Shown here in pieces: positions 54,987-64,000 of a DNA stretch of 64,000 bases (positions within the stretch are counted from its first letter, which is position 1; each line of letters begins with the position of its first letter). The notes beneath the pieces were generated by a model. It was not told the DNA's origin, did not search any database, and saw only the letters and a list, made by a program, of their open reading frames with translations. A program made the translations under genes and the position numbers. The stretch comes from Oidiodendron maius Zn (Eukaryota > Ascomycota > Leotiomycetes > Myxotrichaceae): NCBI GenBank assembly GCA_000827325.1, contig KN832882.1, positions 504,905 to 568,904 of the forward strand, given 5' to 3'.

Positions 54987-56682
54987 ATGCACTCCTCTTT
55001 TCCCCTTGCAACACTTCTCTCGCTCTGCTTTAGTGCTGGTCTTATTTTCCCCACCGTTATCGGCAGGGCTTTATCTCCGCCAACCTCCCCGGCCAGCCCT
55101 CTCTATCGTAGAACTACTAGTGACGACCCTGGCCATGTCCAACCGCAGGTGGATGACTTATTCAAATTCCTTTCAACAAGAACACCTTCGAACGGTATTC
55201 AGCCACGAGGTGGAAGTAGTGGGAAAACACCAGCAGATAAGTTGAAAGAGCATATTGAGTGGATTAACGCGCAACTTCTTCCAAAGGAAGAGAAGTTTAG
55301 GATCCTCTTTATTGAATACGCAGGTTCAGGAGGCGATGTTGGCAAATCCATGACTTATACAGAGGCGATCAATTCCCGCAGTCTTCACAGTAGCAGGACC
55401 GATCTTTTCAACAAGATATTATATTATTTCCATCTCAAGAAACAGGACAAGCCGATACTCGAGATGAAATTAGCCGTCGACTGTAACTATCTCAAGTACA
55501 TGACAAAACAGACTAGAGATTACTGGGGTTCCGATATCAAGAAGTGTTCAGCCGACGGTCAGGATGAAGCCGCCAACCAACAAAAATTTATGGAGGCCGT
55601 TAACGAGTATTTAAAAACGTGGAAGCCCCATGTCGTTATTCAAGGCAATGCTATCAGCGGTCTGTACAAGGGGTCTGAGGGCTTTTGGACGAAGTTTCAT
55701 GAGCCAATGAACAAGTTGGTCCAAGATGATTCAATTGTTAGGATAAACGTCAGGGCCGATTTCAAAAAGCCGGAAGAGGTCAAGACAAAGATAGACCAAT
55801 ACCCAATCGACAAGGCTGATGTTGTCCTTGTAGGACAACCTGCCGACTTTTTTCGAGGATTACCCTCAGAAAATAGGCAAACGCGTATAGGAAGGCCTCA
55901 AGTATTAGGCATGACAGATATTCCGGCCGGACTGAACGCTTGGTTGGACGAAAGTGAAAACGTCATGTACCTCGGTCTTGGCGGCCCCCAGCGCAGCCGC
56001 GAATTGCCCAAGGGATCGCCAACCGAAAGTTTACAAAAATTTCTTGAAGAGATTCTCAAAGACGAAGAGTATAAAGACTGGTAAGTTATACCTTGTCTTA
56101 ATTTTGAGGTCTATATCTAGACAGGCTAACATTAAATTTAGGAGGTTTATTATGTTCCACAACGCCGTTCAGCCTGATGGCAAAGAAGAGACGGACCCAA
56201 TAGAAGATAAGCGTGTATACCATATATGGTATGGTGTTAGCCTCCTAAGTATCTTTAGTCACGACAAGGTTCGTATTGCAATGCACCACTGTGGCAGAGG
56301 AATACTTGACGATACTATTGAAGCTGGTAAAGTGCCGATCTGTGTAGGCACGTCCGATTTTAGTGACGATCAGTTCGAGTTTGCTGAGGTGGTGGAGAGA
56401 GTCGGAATGGGCAGAGGTATAGCTAGGAAGCAGAATGGCGTCTATTTCGTGGACGCAAAGACGCCGAACTACATAGGAAAGCAAAAGTCATTTACTGGTC
56501 AAGCATATTTGGTAGATATGTTCAAGAATGTCTGGGCTAAGTATGATGAAATGACGGACGAGGTGGACAAATTCAGACAGGGTGTGGTAGCGGATACGTC
56601 AGGAGACCTGGCCTTTGAGATCCTGTTCAACCTGAAATATTATCAAGGCAGGAGGAACAAGAAGTCTTTGACCGGCTACTAG
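54987..56682 (+). CDS. Secreted protein with GT-B-like C-terminal half
   Basis: Exons 54987-56080 and 56142-56682 with a 61-bp intron (GTAAGT, GGCTAAC, TTTAG), 544 residues. Residues 1-27 are a signal peptide (FPLATLLSLCFSAGLIFPTV). A Pro/Ser-rich stretch follows, then an alpha/beta domain starting FRILFIEYAGSGGDVGKSM. In the second exon VRIAMHHCGRGILDDTIEAG followed by KVPICVGTSDFSDDQFEFA mirrors the acceptor-side core of UDP-glycosyltransferases (H-xG-G...EAxxxGVPxxxxPxxxDQ). A fully secreted glycosyltransferase would be unusual, so it may be a lectin-like or toxin-like derivative of the fold. Without the splice the ORF would end at residue 365. The family call is tentative. Confidence 0.6.
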
Positions 56683-56736
56683 CATTACAACGAGTATGAA
56701 GATCTGATCAATCGATCTAGATGTACGGGAGGTAAT

Positions 56737-57251
56737 CTAGGAGATGGACAGATGCAGTTTTGTTATAACGCGAGGCACATGAAGGAAAATGTCATCAACC
56801 AGGTCAGCATTTCTGGTCAGGAGTTGGCAGATCATGGATAACACGATCAAGGATGCAGTCTCGTTATTACGTTTGCGATTGTTACAAAAGTAATAAAGGA
56901 CCTCAACTCGGCGACTGCGTTGAATATCAGAGTCGTCGTCGAGTGTCGCCAGGATGTGTTTTGCCAGGACGCTCTTTCCACACCCGGCATTTCCAAAGAC
57001 GTGAAGCATGGACGGCCTTGTCTCAGGGTCTTTCCAGGTCGTATAACGCCCATCCTCCAAGATCCAATTACAAGTTCGTGGGAATGGCTCACTAATTTCG
57101 CTCCGATCCTTTTTGTTGTCGTGGACCAAGGACACGACAAAGGTTTCTGTTGTTCCGTCAAAGAGGCCGGCAAATCAACTTGTCTGAGCGCAAACTCAAC
57201 GTACCTTCTGAAATCCGTGATTTGAGATTGCCCCGCTTGTCTGAATGACAC
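56737..57251 (-). pseudogene. NACHT-type STAND NTPase fragment (NLR relic)
   Basis: Minus-strand frames 57251-57120 and 57135-56737, slightly out of register, give a linker (ITDFRRYVEFALRQVDLP), then CNWILEDGRYTTWKDPE, then the Walker A strand LHVFGNAGCGKSVLAKHIL, and VEVLYYFCNNRKR followed by MICQLLTRNADLV. This is the order at the start of fungal NACHT proteins (NWD/HET-like receptors). The Walker B and repeat domains are absent, so it is a truncated relic, tail to tail with the secreted GT-B-like gene. Confidence 0.65.
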
Positions 57252-57340
57252 TCCTTACTGATGCCACCAGACCTCCGGGATTTCCTCAGGGTCTGAGCCA
57301 TTAGCATGAGGACCAGCTGGGGAAGTACGGAGATTGTATA

Positions 57341-57774
57341 ACGTAGTTGATCAGTGAGCGATCCAGATCAGTACGCGATCCAGCTAATTTTACCACAAAA
57401 ACCACGATTTTAAAACTGTAATAACTTACCCATTTCTTAATATTTTAGTATAAAATTAAAAATCCCACCTATTTACTTACATACAATTAATATTTGAGCT
57501 TAAATTAATTGTCTATTATATAGTTATTAGGTTCTATAGGTTAAGGTCAAATTTAAGGCCAAAATTTAGCCAAAATTTAGTATCTCAAAAGTTTATAACT
57601 TGATTTCTTTTATATTTGCCAATATTAATTGTATATATATAAATAGGTGGGAGTTTTAATTTTATATTAAAATATTAGGAAATGGGTAAGTTATTGCAGT
57701 TTTAAAATCGTGGTTTTTGCAGTAAATTTGGCTGGATCGCGTACTGATTTGGATCGCTTACCTGTCAACTACGT
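57341..57774. mobile_element. Foldback MITE with about 145-bp terminal inverted repeats
   Basis: 434 bp between two TA dinucleotides (57339-57340 and 57775-57776). 57341-57487 and the reverse complement of about 57612-57774 match nearly throughout: ACGTAGTTGA, GCGATCCA.ATCAGTACGCG, AAAAACCACGATTTTAAAAC, AATAACTTACCCATTTC. The unpaired centre is about 125 bp. No ORF. Confidence 0.88.
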
Positions 57775-57776
57775 TA

Positions 57777-60169
57777 GCCCACCTGGAATACTGGGCTTAG
57801 GGAAGCCAGCCCGCTGTCAACAAGAACCTGCATCCTTGCTAATCCAGTAACCGGTCACAAGTTGTTATCCCTTCAGTTGACATTAATGAATGGGCGCTTG
57901 CCGGATTTGCGGGATTATTTATGCTGCAAGCCTTCTGCCTGAGGTAAAAATGCGCAACTGCGCAAAAGACCAGCCGTCCCGCGTGCCAAAAAGAGGCGTC
58001 CAAAAGCAAGACGGAAAATTAGTATTAGGCGACCAACGAATTCATGCGCATTTTTTAGCAATTGGATGGCGAACAATACCACGTTATCATTATTGCGTAT
58101 GTCCTGGTATGCTATTGTTTGTATCACTCCGGTGATACTGCATATGCAATATGGGGTCAAAAAGGTTGGTTGAATTAGTTGTTATTGTTCTAAAGGTAAG
58201 GCTACCTTAATCCCTAATATATATTCATTGCCCGGTCCGATATTCTTCCTCCCGAATCGTCGTGTATATGTTGATCCGGTTACCTTGGTTATACAGCTAT
58301 TTCAGAAGAAGGCGATTGGGAATAGGATATCGTAGAGGCTGGATAAGGTCGGTAACTACGGTAATGTTAAGGGAGCTTTTACTGACCAAATAATGATCCC
58401 ATTTCAGATTCTAGGCAGCCTGAAGCCTTTCATATCTGTCGCTTATGCAGGGAATTGATCAGCGAAATTGGGCCGGTCAGATATATGAGAAAAGTTCGTA
58501 GTTAATGGCTAGCCATGGTCAAAAGCCGAAGCACGGCCCTTTTAGGATCAGCCCAGAAACGTGCAAGGTACGCTCTCTCTTGCCAGGACACTGCGCTTGT
58601 TTATCCAGGGGACGAGATCTCATAGGGCTATGGCGAAACTTGGGTAGCGTCACAGCACTCCGTTGGATTCTGTACACCAAACCTTAAGCTCTAATACATA
58701 GTTACTTTCACATGGATATACATACCTAGTCATGAATTGGTGGCGTTCTTACACCAGAAACAGAACTGAGTCGCTCTATTAACTGGAAGGGAAATATTTT
58801 CTAGCCATTATGAGGTTTGTCACTCTCATTGCGTATCCAGGCAAGTTTGAATAGCCTATATTATATTTTACTCGTAACGAGAGGTCGAATCAAGCAACTT
58901 ACTTCATGTTTGGAAGCTCTCTGTTTGCACCGTGATGCATTAAATGTTGTGTATGATTGGAACCGGTCAGTTGATTTGCCTCGGCCGCCTCGCTGTAGCC
59001 TGGAGTTGGTGTCACCATTGATGAGGCGAAATAAGAAGTCGCAGCATATATCATCAGGGCCACGACCACAACCTTAAAAATCTGCCCAGGTAACAAGATC
59101 CCGCAAACACAACACCTAAGATCCAACTCCTTGAATCAACATCCAATCAAAATTTTCAACTCGGGAGGCTTGGCCAACATGCCGGGGCTGAAGAGGGACA
59201 AGATTACATCATACAGACTCTCCCAAACAGTCGTTCAAGAGTATCTAGAGTCGTTATTTGGAATGTACGATTTTAAAATCCGTGTAAGGCTCATTGAAGC
59301 AGGGGATCTTGGGCTATTGAGCTAACCCCTACGCGGCAAAGCTAAAATCAGATCATTGGGTATTTTATATCCCGCGGAAGCTGACGACTGTATGTTCTCA
59401 ACCGGTGTTTAAATGCTTCTTGCATACTAACATTGCCTGCGATACAGGAGGAGTTTGAGAAGCTTGATGGGAAGAGAGAACAACAGGATTGAACATTCTC
59501 TATGAAAGGCAGACTTTGATGGTTGGTTTGTAGGCTTATTCAAGGCATTGGGTAGGGATATAAGCGGGCTTTCGGGGGCTCGGACAGGTTTACCGCCCTG
59601 GGAGAGCATTTTATAGCACAATTTAGGTCACATCATGCATCAAATTCGCCCTGGGCGTTTCAAAGGTCTTTAAGAATCAAAGCTGTCATTTGTATAATGG
59701 TTTTATTTTAATTAATTGATAGAATAGAGAGCACAAGTAAACCCCTTGGCAAGTCGAATTGATACCAAAAGCCTAACTAGCCGCCGTCGCCGTACACAAT
59801 AATTTTGTGTGACGGGCAAAACCCTCCGAGTTGATATGGATTTGTGTTTAGCCTGTGAAGGCTGCGGCACACGCCCGAAACCTCGGTGAGGTCGGCACGA
59901 ATCAAAGTTCTGGGGTTACACAGGCCTCGAACAATGATCCACACCATTGGAAAGCCCCATGAAAAACCTTGCACAGCCCGAAGTACTCGGTGTTATCCTT
60001 GTATCGCTCGCCAATGGGATGAGCCTCAACTCAAAGAGGCAGTGTAAATTGCTTTTTAAATGCAGAATTTTCTGAAGAGATTATCGAAACTGCAGGTGTA
60101 GTGTTCGCGAACTACCAGCATCATTTACGACTCATATATTCCAATAGTCTCTTCATTCACTTATAGTCT
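57777..60169. other. Long intergenic region with minor ORFs
   Basis: 2.4 kb with no supported gene. The minus ORF 59126-58899 has one hydrophobic segment (IFKVVVVALMIYAATSYFA) and might be a small membrane peptide or the first exon of something lost. The plus ORFs at 57890-58135 and 59131-59325 show nothing recognisable. 60060-60169 is the likely promoter of the CorA-like gene. Confidence 0.4.
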
Positions 60170-62200
60170 ATGCAGGAGATTTCGGAAGCAGAAGGCGAGA
60201 AGTTCGCAGGGTCCTGCGCTGCAGCGGAGGAATATCCTGTCAATCTTGTCTACCATAACACCTACGATCACATTTTAAAAGGATACAGCAGACGACTCGA
60301 TGAGCAGGAGGATAGGTTATTCTTTGATGAATCGAAGGCTAATCTATGCCTGCGAGACTATGATGATGGCGTCAAATGTTGGTTCTGCCCTTTGTGGCCT
60401 CGGAACAGAGACTGCCCCGTCGAACTAACCTCTAATCCATTTGAATAGGTTTTGAGAACGTTACTTTGTGTAATAATGATGACTTACGAGACTATCTGAG
60501 TGGAAAACCCGTTCTTGATCGAGTTGACCCTCAATGTAGATTTGTGTGAGTCCTACACAACGACAACGAATGGTTGATTGGTTGTTTGTTTACTAAGGCC
60601 CTTTTTACTACAGGTTTTTATATGCACCCCATTCAAGGGAGAGGCTCAGGACAACCAGAAAAATGCTCTTATTTATATTTACCTATCACCAAGTCATGCC
60701 GACCTTTCTAGACTTTCTATTTCCATTTGGTAAGCAGCTGTATACGCAAGATTTTCAATTCAGTGGTTTCCGATCCGAAGATCGACTATCAAGTGATGAC
60801 AGGGGGCTAGAATTGCCCCGACTTGGACGATCCGGCCGGGATATTAGGATGTGCTATAATCTAAAGTCAGTGGAACCATCAAAAAGTCAAAAAGAATGGC
60901 CGTGGTCGATTCGACAGACGGCAGCTTACCATTCCTTTGATATTGAGACTGGGAAGGCATTCTGGGTTATAATTAAAGGCGACCAACTGATTAAGAGGCG
61001 TATTGAATCAACCACAAATGCCAGAAGAGCACAAGCTTTAAATTTGTCCGATTTCGACTCCCTAGCCACTTCATTTTCTTCAACTCTTCAAGCGCATCTG
61101 CTTATATTTGATTGGTGTCATGAACACTGGCGATGGTATATAAACTTTCTCGAGCAAGAACTTCAACGTTTAACTCGAGAGACTCTACTGGTAGATCTTG
61201 GCCAGAGCTCAAATGTCATCGACAGGACTTCCAGTCAGGGGCAACGAGCAACCTCCTCTCAAGTACATAGTTCCCCGCTGTCGGTATCTGAGAAAGCCAC
61301 GTGGCGTTCTGGAAGTGAAATCAAGGAGCCTACTTCGTATCCTCGTCCGCAGTATCAAGCACCGCCAGTCCCGAGGCCAGCCAGCTTATTTGCAGAGTCA
61401 CAGGAGAGCCTAAACGCCGACGAAAACTTCTCATTTAGTGACTTACAGCAAGTGCAGTCGCTCGAAGAAAAGGCAAACGAAATTATTCTTGTTCTGGACT
61501 CGAATGCCAGCACCCTTTCTAAGGTCAAACAGTATTATAGAGAGACATTTACATTTGACGAATTTCCTATAACTTTGAAATCAGCTTGCGCAAGAGATTT
61601 CACCAAGTTCGAGAAAGCTGTTGGAAACATTATTGGCGATCTCCAAATGCAGGAATCGAGGACAAAGATGTTACTGCGTCTTCTCACTAATCGGAAGAGT
61701 CTGGTATGTTTGCTCCAGCCGCATGCGCTTCATTCTGACGTGAGTAAGCTTTACGGCATTTTAGATTACCGCAACATGGAGTCAAATAAGTTGTTTGCAA
61801 GCAAAGCTCAGCTGTCGACAGCAAATATGGAAATTATGACTCAAGGCATGCATGAGATTGCTCAGAAGACCAAGCAAGAGACCGTTTCAATGAGAATCAT
61901 TACATTGGTGACCCTGTTTTTCCTACCAGGTACCTTCATTTCGGTGAGTGCCAATCTTTATCTAGAAGTTCTCAGCTAATTCAAAGCCAGACAATTATGA
62001 GCACGGACATTATCCAGTACCAGGTGTCAGCTGATGGAAAGTCACAAGAGGTCTTCCAACTAGGTGCGCTGCAGCTCTATTTGGCGATTACATTGCCGAT
62101 GATGCTGCTAACTTTCGCCTCTTGGTACGGCGTTTACATCTGGGTCGATCGGAAAGAAAAAGCAAAGGTCATAAAAATGCACCTCAGGGCTCTGTCGTAG
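60170..62200 (+). CDS. Fungal CorA-like membrane protein
   Basis: Four exons (60170-60377, 60449-60545, 60614-61943, 61991-62200) sum to 614 residues. The last two splices are clear: CRFV joins FLYAPHSRERL, and GTFIS joins TIMSTDI. The first (donor GTTGGT at 60378) is only the best in-frame fit. N-terminal features are typical of the fungal family: GKPVLDRVDPQCRF, then TYHQVMPTFLDFLFPFGKQ. Two C-terminal membrane segments (ITLVTLFFLPGTFISTIM and LYLAITLPMMLLTFASWYGV) match the CorA two-TM end. The canonical GMN motif is not seen, as is usual in these fungal relatives, so Mg2+ transport should not be assumed. Plasma- or vacuolar-membrane location is inferred. Confidence 0.8.
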
Positions 62201-63802
62201 TCCATACAATTCTTGCTGAGTTTAGGAAGTCACCTGGACTTACCGTTGATAAGAGTATGCGGCGTTTCTAGCGGATCGTGTCGCATATCCACCAACTCAA
62301 ATTACATTCTCACCACAAGAGCCGGCTAATATTCACATCACCGCAAATCGTTTATTCTTTTTCAGCGATGGTGGTGTGAACGCAACTAGAGTTACCCTTT
62401 GCCTTCCTTTCAGACCAATTAGAGCCCACATATTTCAGGGCCTTAGCTCAAAACAGAACTACTTTTAAGCCATTCAGCGAACGATTTCTATCCTTTCTAG
62501 CTCAATTAGTACAGACTGCGACCAGGCCCTTCCGAATGCTATTTCTAAGGGCTTTCCCTGAATCCTGACATTATTATCCATTTAACGTACTAATAAAAAT
62601 GCTAAGAGCTATAACAATTTCTTCAAGACATAGCTAGACATAGTCCAGTCAGCAACTATACCAGAATATAAGTCCACACTAGTTCGATTCAGGTGTGGGT
62701 ATTTGGATACACTAGAGCAACTAGATGCTGTAAATTATATTTAAAGTTGCCTAGTTACGGCCAGATCAGATTTAATCCTTAGTTCAAGCCTGGAGTAATA
62801 AATACCTTTATTTTAGGACTACAATTACCCTCATGGTAGGCTAATATTACCTTAGTCAAATACTTGTTCAGGACTATACTAATATCGTATAGGGCTCAGT
62901 CTTCACATGCATTACTTAAGCTTTATATTATAAGCACTCCAGGGGGCCTTTTCACAGCCTGGCTCTCAATTGAACAAGTTATAGTAAATTAAATCCATAG
63001 TATTGAGGCAGACTAGCCAAACATCGAATTCGAACACCACTTCACCATAACCTGGCTCAGTATACTGCATGCTTTGGATATGCTACAACTACTGCATTAC
63101 GGTTAGTTCACTCTAATTATACTAGTACTGAAAAACACTTCAAAAATCTACATCATTGCCTAATGTAACTTCAAAAGGATCTCAAATTGATATTATCATA
63201 TGTTTTATTGCGTTTTTTAGCCTATCGTCAATTCATCTGGAGGAAGAGGTGCGTTATTGAAGCACTTGGAGGGAATTCTTCAAGCGAAAGTTCATGAACC
63301 TCAACTGGATGGGATATAAAGAAGCTGCCTTACCGAAGTAAATGGGGTCTTTGGAAACCCCGCGATATGTAACCTCTCCCAAATTCTTCTTTCGTTTCTT
63401 GCAAATTGCCAAGAATTGGCGCAGAAATCAGAAACCCCGCGCTGATGTCATGAGCTAAACCTCCGGATCGCAGGGAAATTCTCCGTTGTTCGCATGCCGT
63501 AGGGGTACGCGTCCCATCACGTAACCCTCTATAGAGGGCGGCCCTTACACTCACACCACCCTGCTTATGTCAAACTCACACCACCCGGTGATCAATTACC
63601 CTTTACGGCCGAAGTGGATACTAGTATTACTAAGATTACCCCTTTAGGACGAGGTGGTGTGAGTATAACTAGCGCATCCCTTTACGGCTAGCCCTCCTTG
63701 GCATGTTATTATGGAACCTAAGGCTCTTAATAGCCCTGAATCAAATACAACCCTCTTGAAGCTTGATTACAGCCCTCTTGAAGCTTGAATACAGCCCTGA
63801 AA
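62201..63802. other. Repeat-derived intergenic region before MULE-type element
   Basis: No gene. The word ACTCACACCACC occurs directly at about 63550 and 63572 and inverted near 63651, and a related GGTGGTGTGAA lies at 62370. This may mark the end of the element whose transposase begins at 63803. 62500-63200 is AT-rich without features. Confidence 0.4.
63751..63794 (+). repeat. 22-bp tandem repeat, two units
   Basis: CCCTCTTGAAGCTTGATTAC followed by AG, then again with one base changed, ending nine bases before the transposase ATG. Confidence 0.85.
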
Positions 63803-64000
63803 ATGAATCAATTCAGCCAATTCAACGTTTCTGACCCCTTTTCTCAACCACCACCACCACCACCACCACCGCCACCACTATCACAACCCCTGACCAGCGC
63901 ATCTGACGCGTTATCCCTGCCACCTCTAGCTACCTACCTTTCAAAGGAAGCCCTTTTTGAGGCTATTCAGAGCTGGTCAAAGCCTAGAGGTTATGCCTTT
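63803..64000 (+). CDS. MULE-type transposase, 5' part only (runs off the window)
   Basis: An open frame from ATG 63803 to the window end, 66 codons with no stop. A proline run encoded by CCA/CCG codons (about 63848-63878) is followed by LPPLATYLSKEALFEAIQSW and SKPRGYAF. This matches the N-terminal FAR1-like zinc-ribbon entry of fungal MULE transposases (DALxxAIQxWxxxxGYAF). The catalytic DDE domain would lie beyond the window, so intactness cannot be judged. Confidence 0.65.
   Translation, partial: MNQFSQFNVSDPFSQPPPPPPPPPPLSQPLTSASDALSLPPLATYLSKEALFEAIQSWSKPRGYAF

Overview
The window is nuclear DNA of a filamentous ascomycete (Pezizomycotina). The genes have short introns of about 50-90 bp with GT..AG ends and, in several, CTAAC-like branch sites. 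The families are fungal: Zn2Cys6 regulators, 2EXR, Clr5-ankyrin, fungal alpha-kinase, fungal CorA-like. Many transposon remnants carry stop codons of the kind left by repeat-induced point mutation (C to T). A CloQ/NphB-type aromatic prenyltransferase is known in fungi mainly from Botrytis, Sclerotinia and Aspergillus, so a leotiomycete is possible, but that is only a guess. This is a gene-poor accessory region, and about half of it is repeat-derived or empty.

Layout. 0-10 kb is a decay zone: a TIR MITE, a SERAC1/NLR-type N-terminal relic, a broken HSP70-like gene with a 144-bp exon duplication, a broken 2EXR gene, a Zn2Cys6 regulator with a frameshift inside its zinc cluster, a hAT relic, and an intact-looking alpha-kinase. 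11-17.5 kb holds two MYND-finger genes (one fused to a pRiA4b ORF-3-like domain) and a four-exon DHA14-type MFS transporter. 17.5-21.8 kb has a transposon relic and a small secreted cysteine-rich protein with a Kex2-like site. 21.8-29.1 kb is the core of a probable secondary-metabolite locus: a C-A-T-E-C nonribosomal peptide synthetase and, 357 bp upstream on the same strand, an aromatic prenyltransferase. 29.9-32.5 kb is bounded by inverted repeats next to TA dinucleotides and carries an NAD(P)-binding epimerase-like gene. 34-41 kb has an SRPBCC protein, the relic of an NRPS-like adenylation domain, an aldo-keto reductase and a sulfotransferase-like gene. 41.8-43.7 kb is a near-complete pogo/Tigger-type element full of stop codons. 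44.2-48.1 kb is one long Clr5-ankyrin gene that looks like several ORFs until its introns are removed. 48.5-62.2 kb contains a small membrane protein, an SDR, an AflR-like regulator, two secreted proteins (one with a GT-B-like C-terminal half), a NACHT relic, a foldback MITE and a CorA-like membrane protein. The window ends inside a MULE-type transposase.

How the genes may work together (inference): the NRPS activates one amino acid, epimerises it and has condensation domains at both ends, and the prenyltransferase could decorate an aromatic residue or partner. The MFS pump, aldo-keto reductase, epimerase, SDR and AflR-like regulator are plausible accessory genes, but they are scattered and separated by transposons, so cluster boundaries cannot be set from sequence alone. 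No tRNA, rRNA or CRISPR array was recognised.
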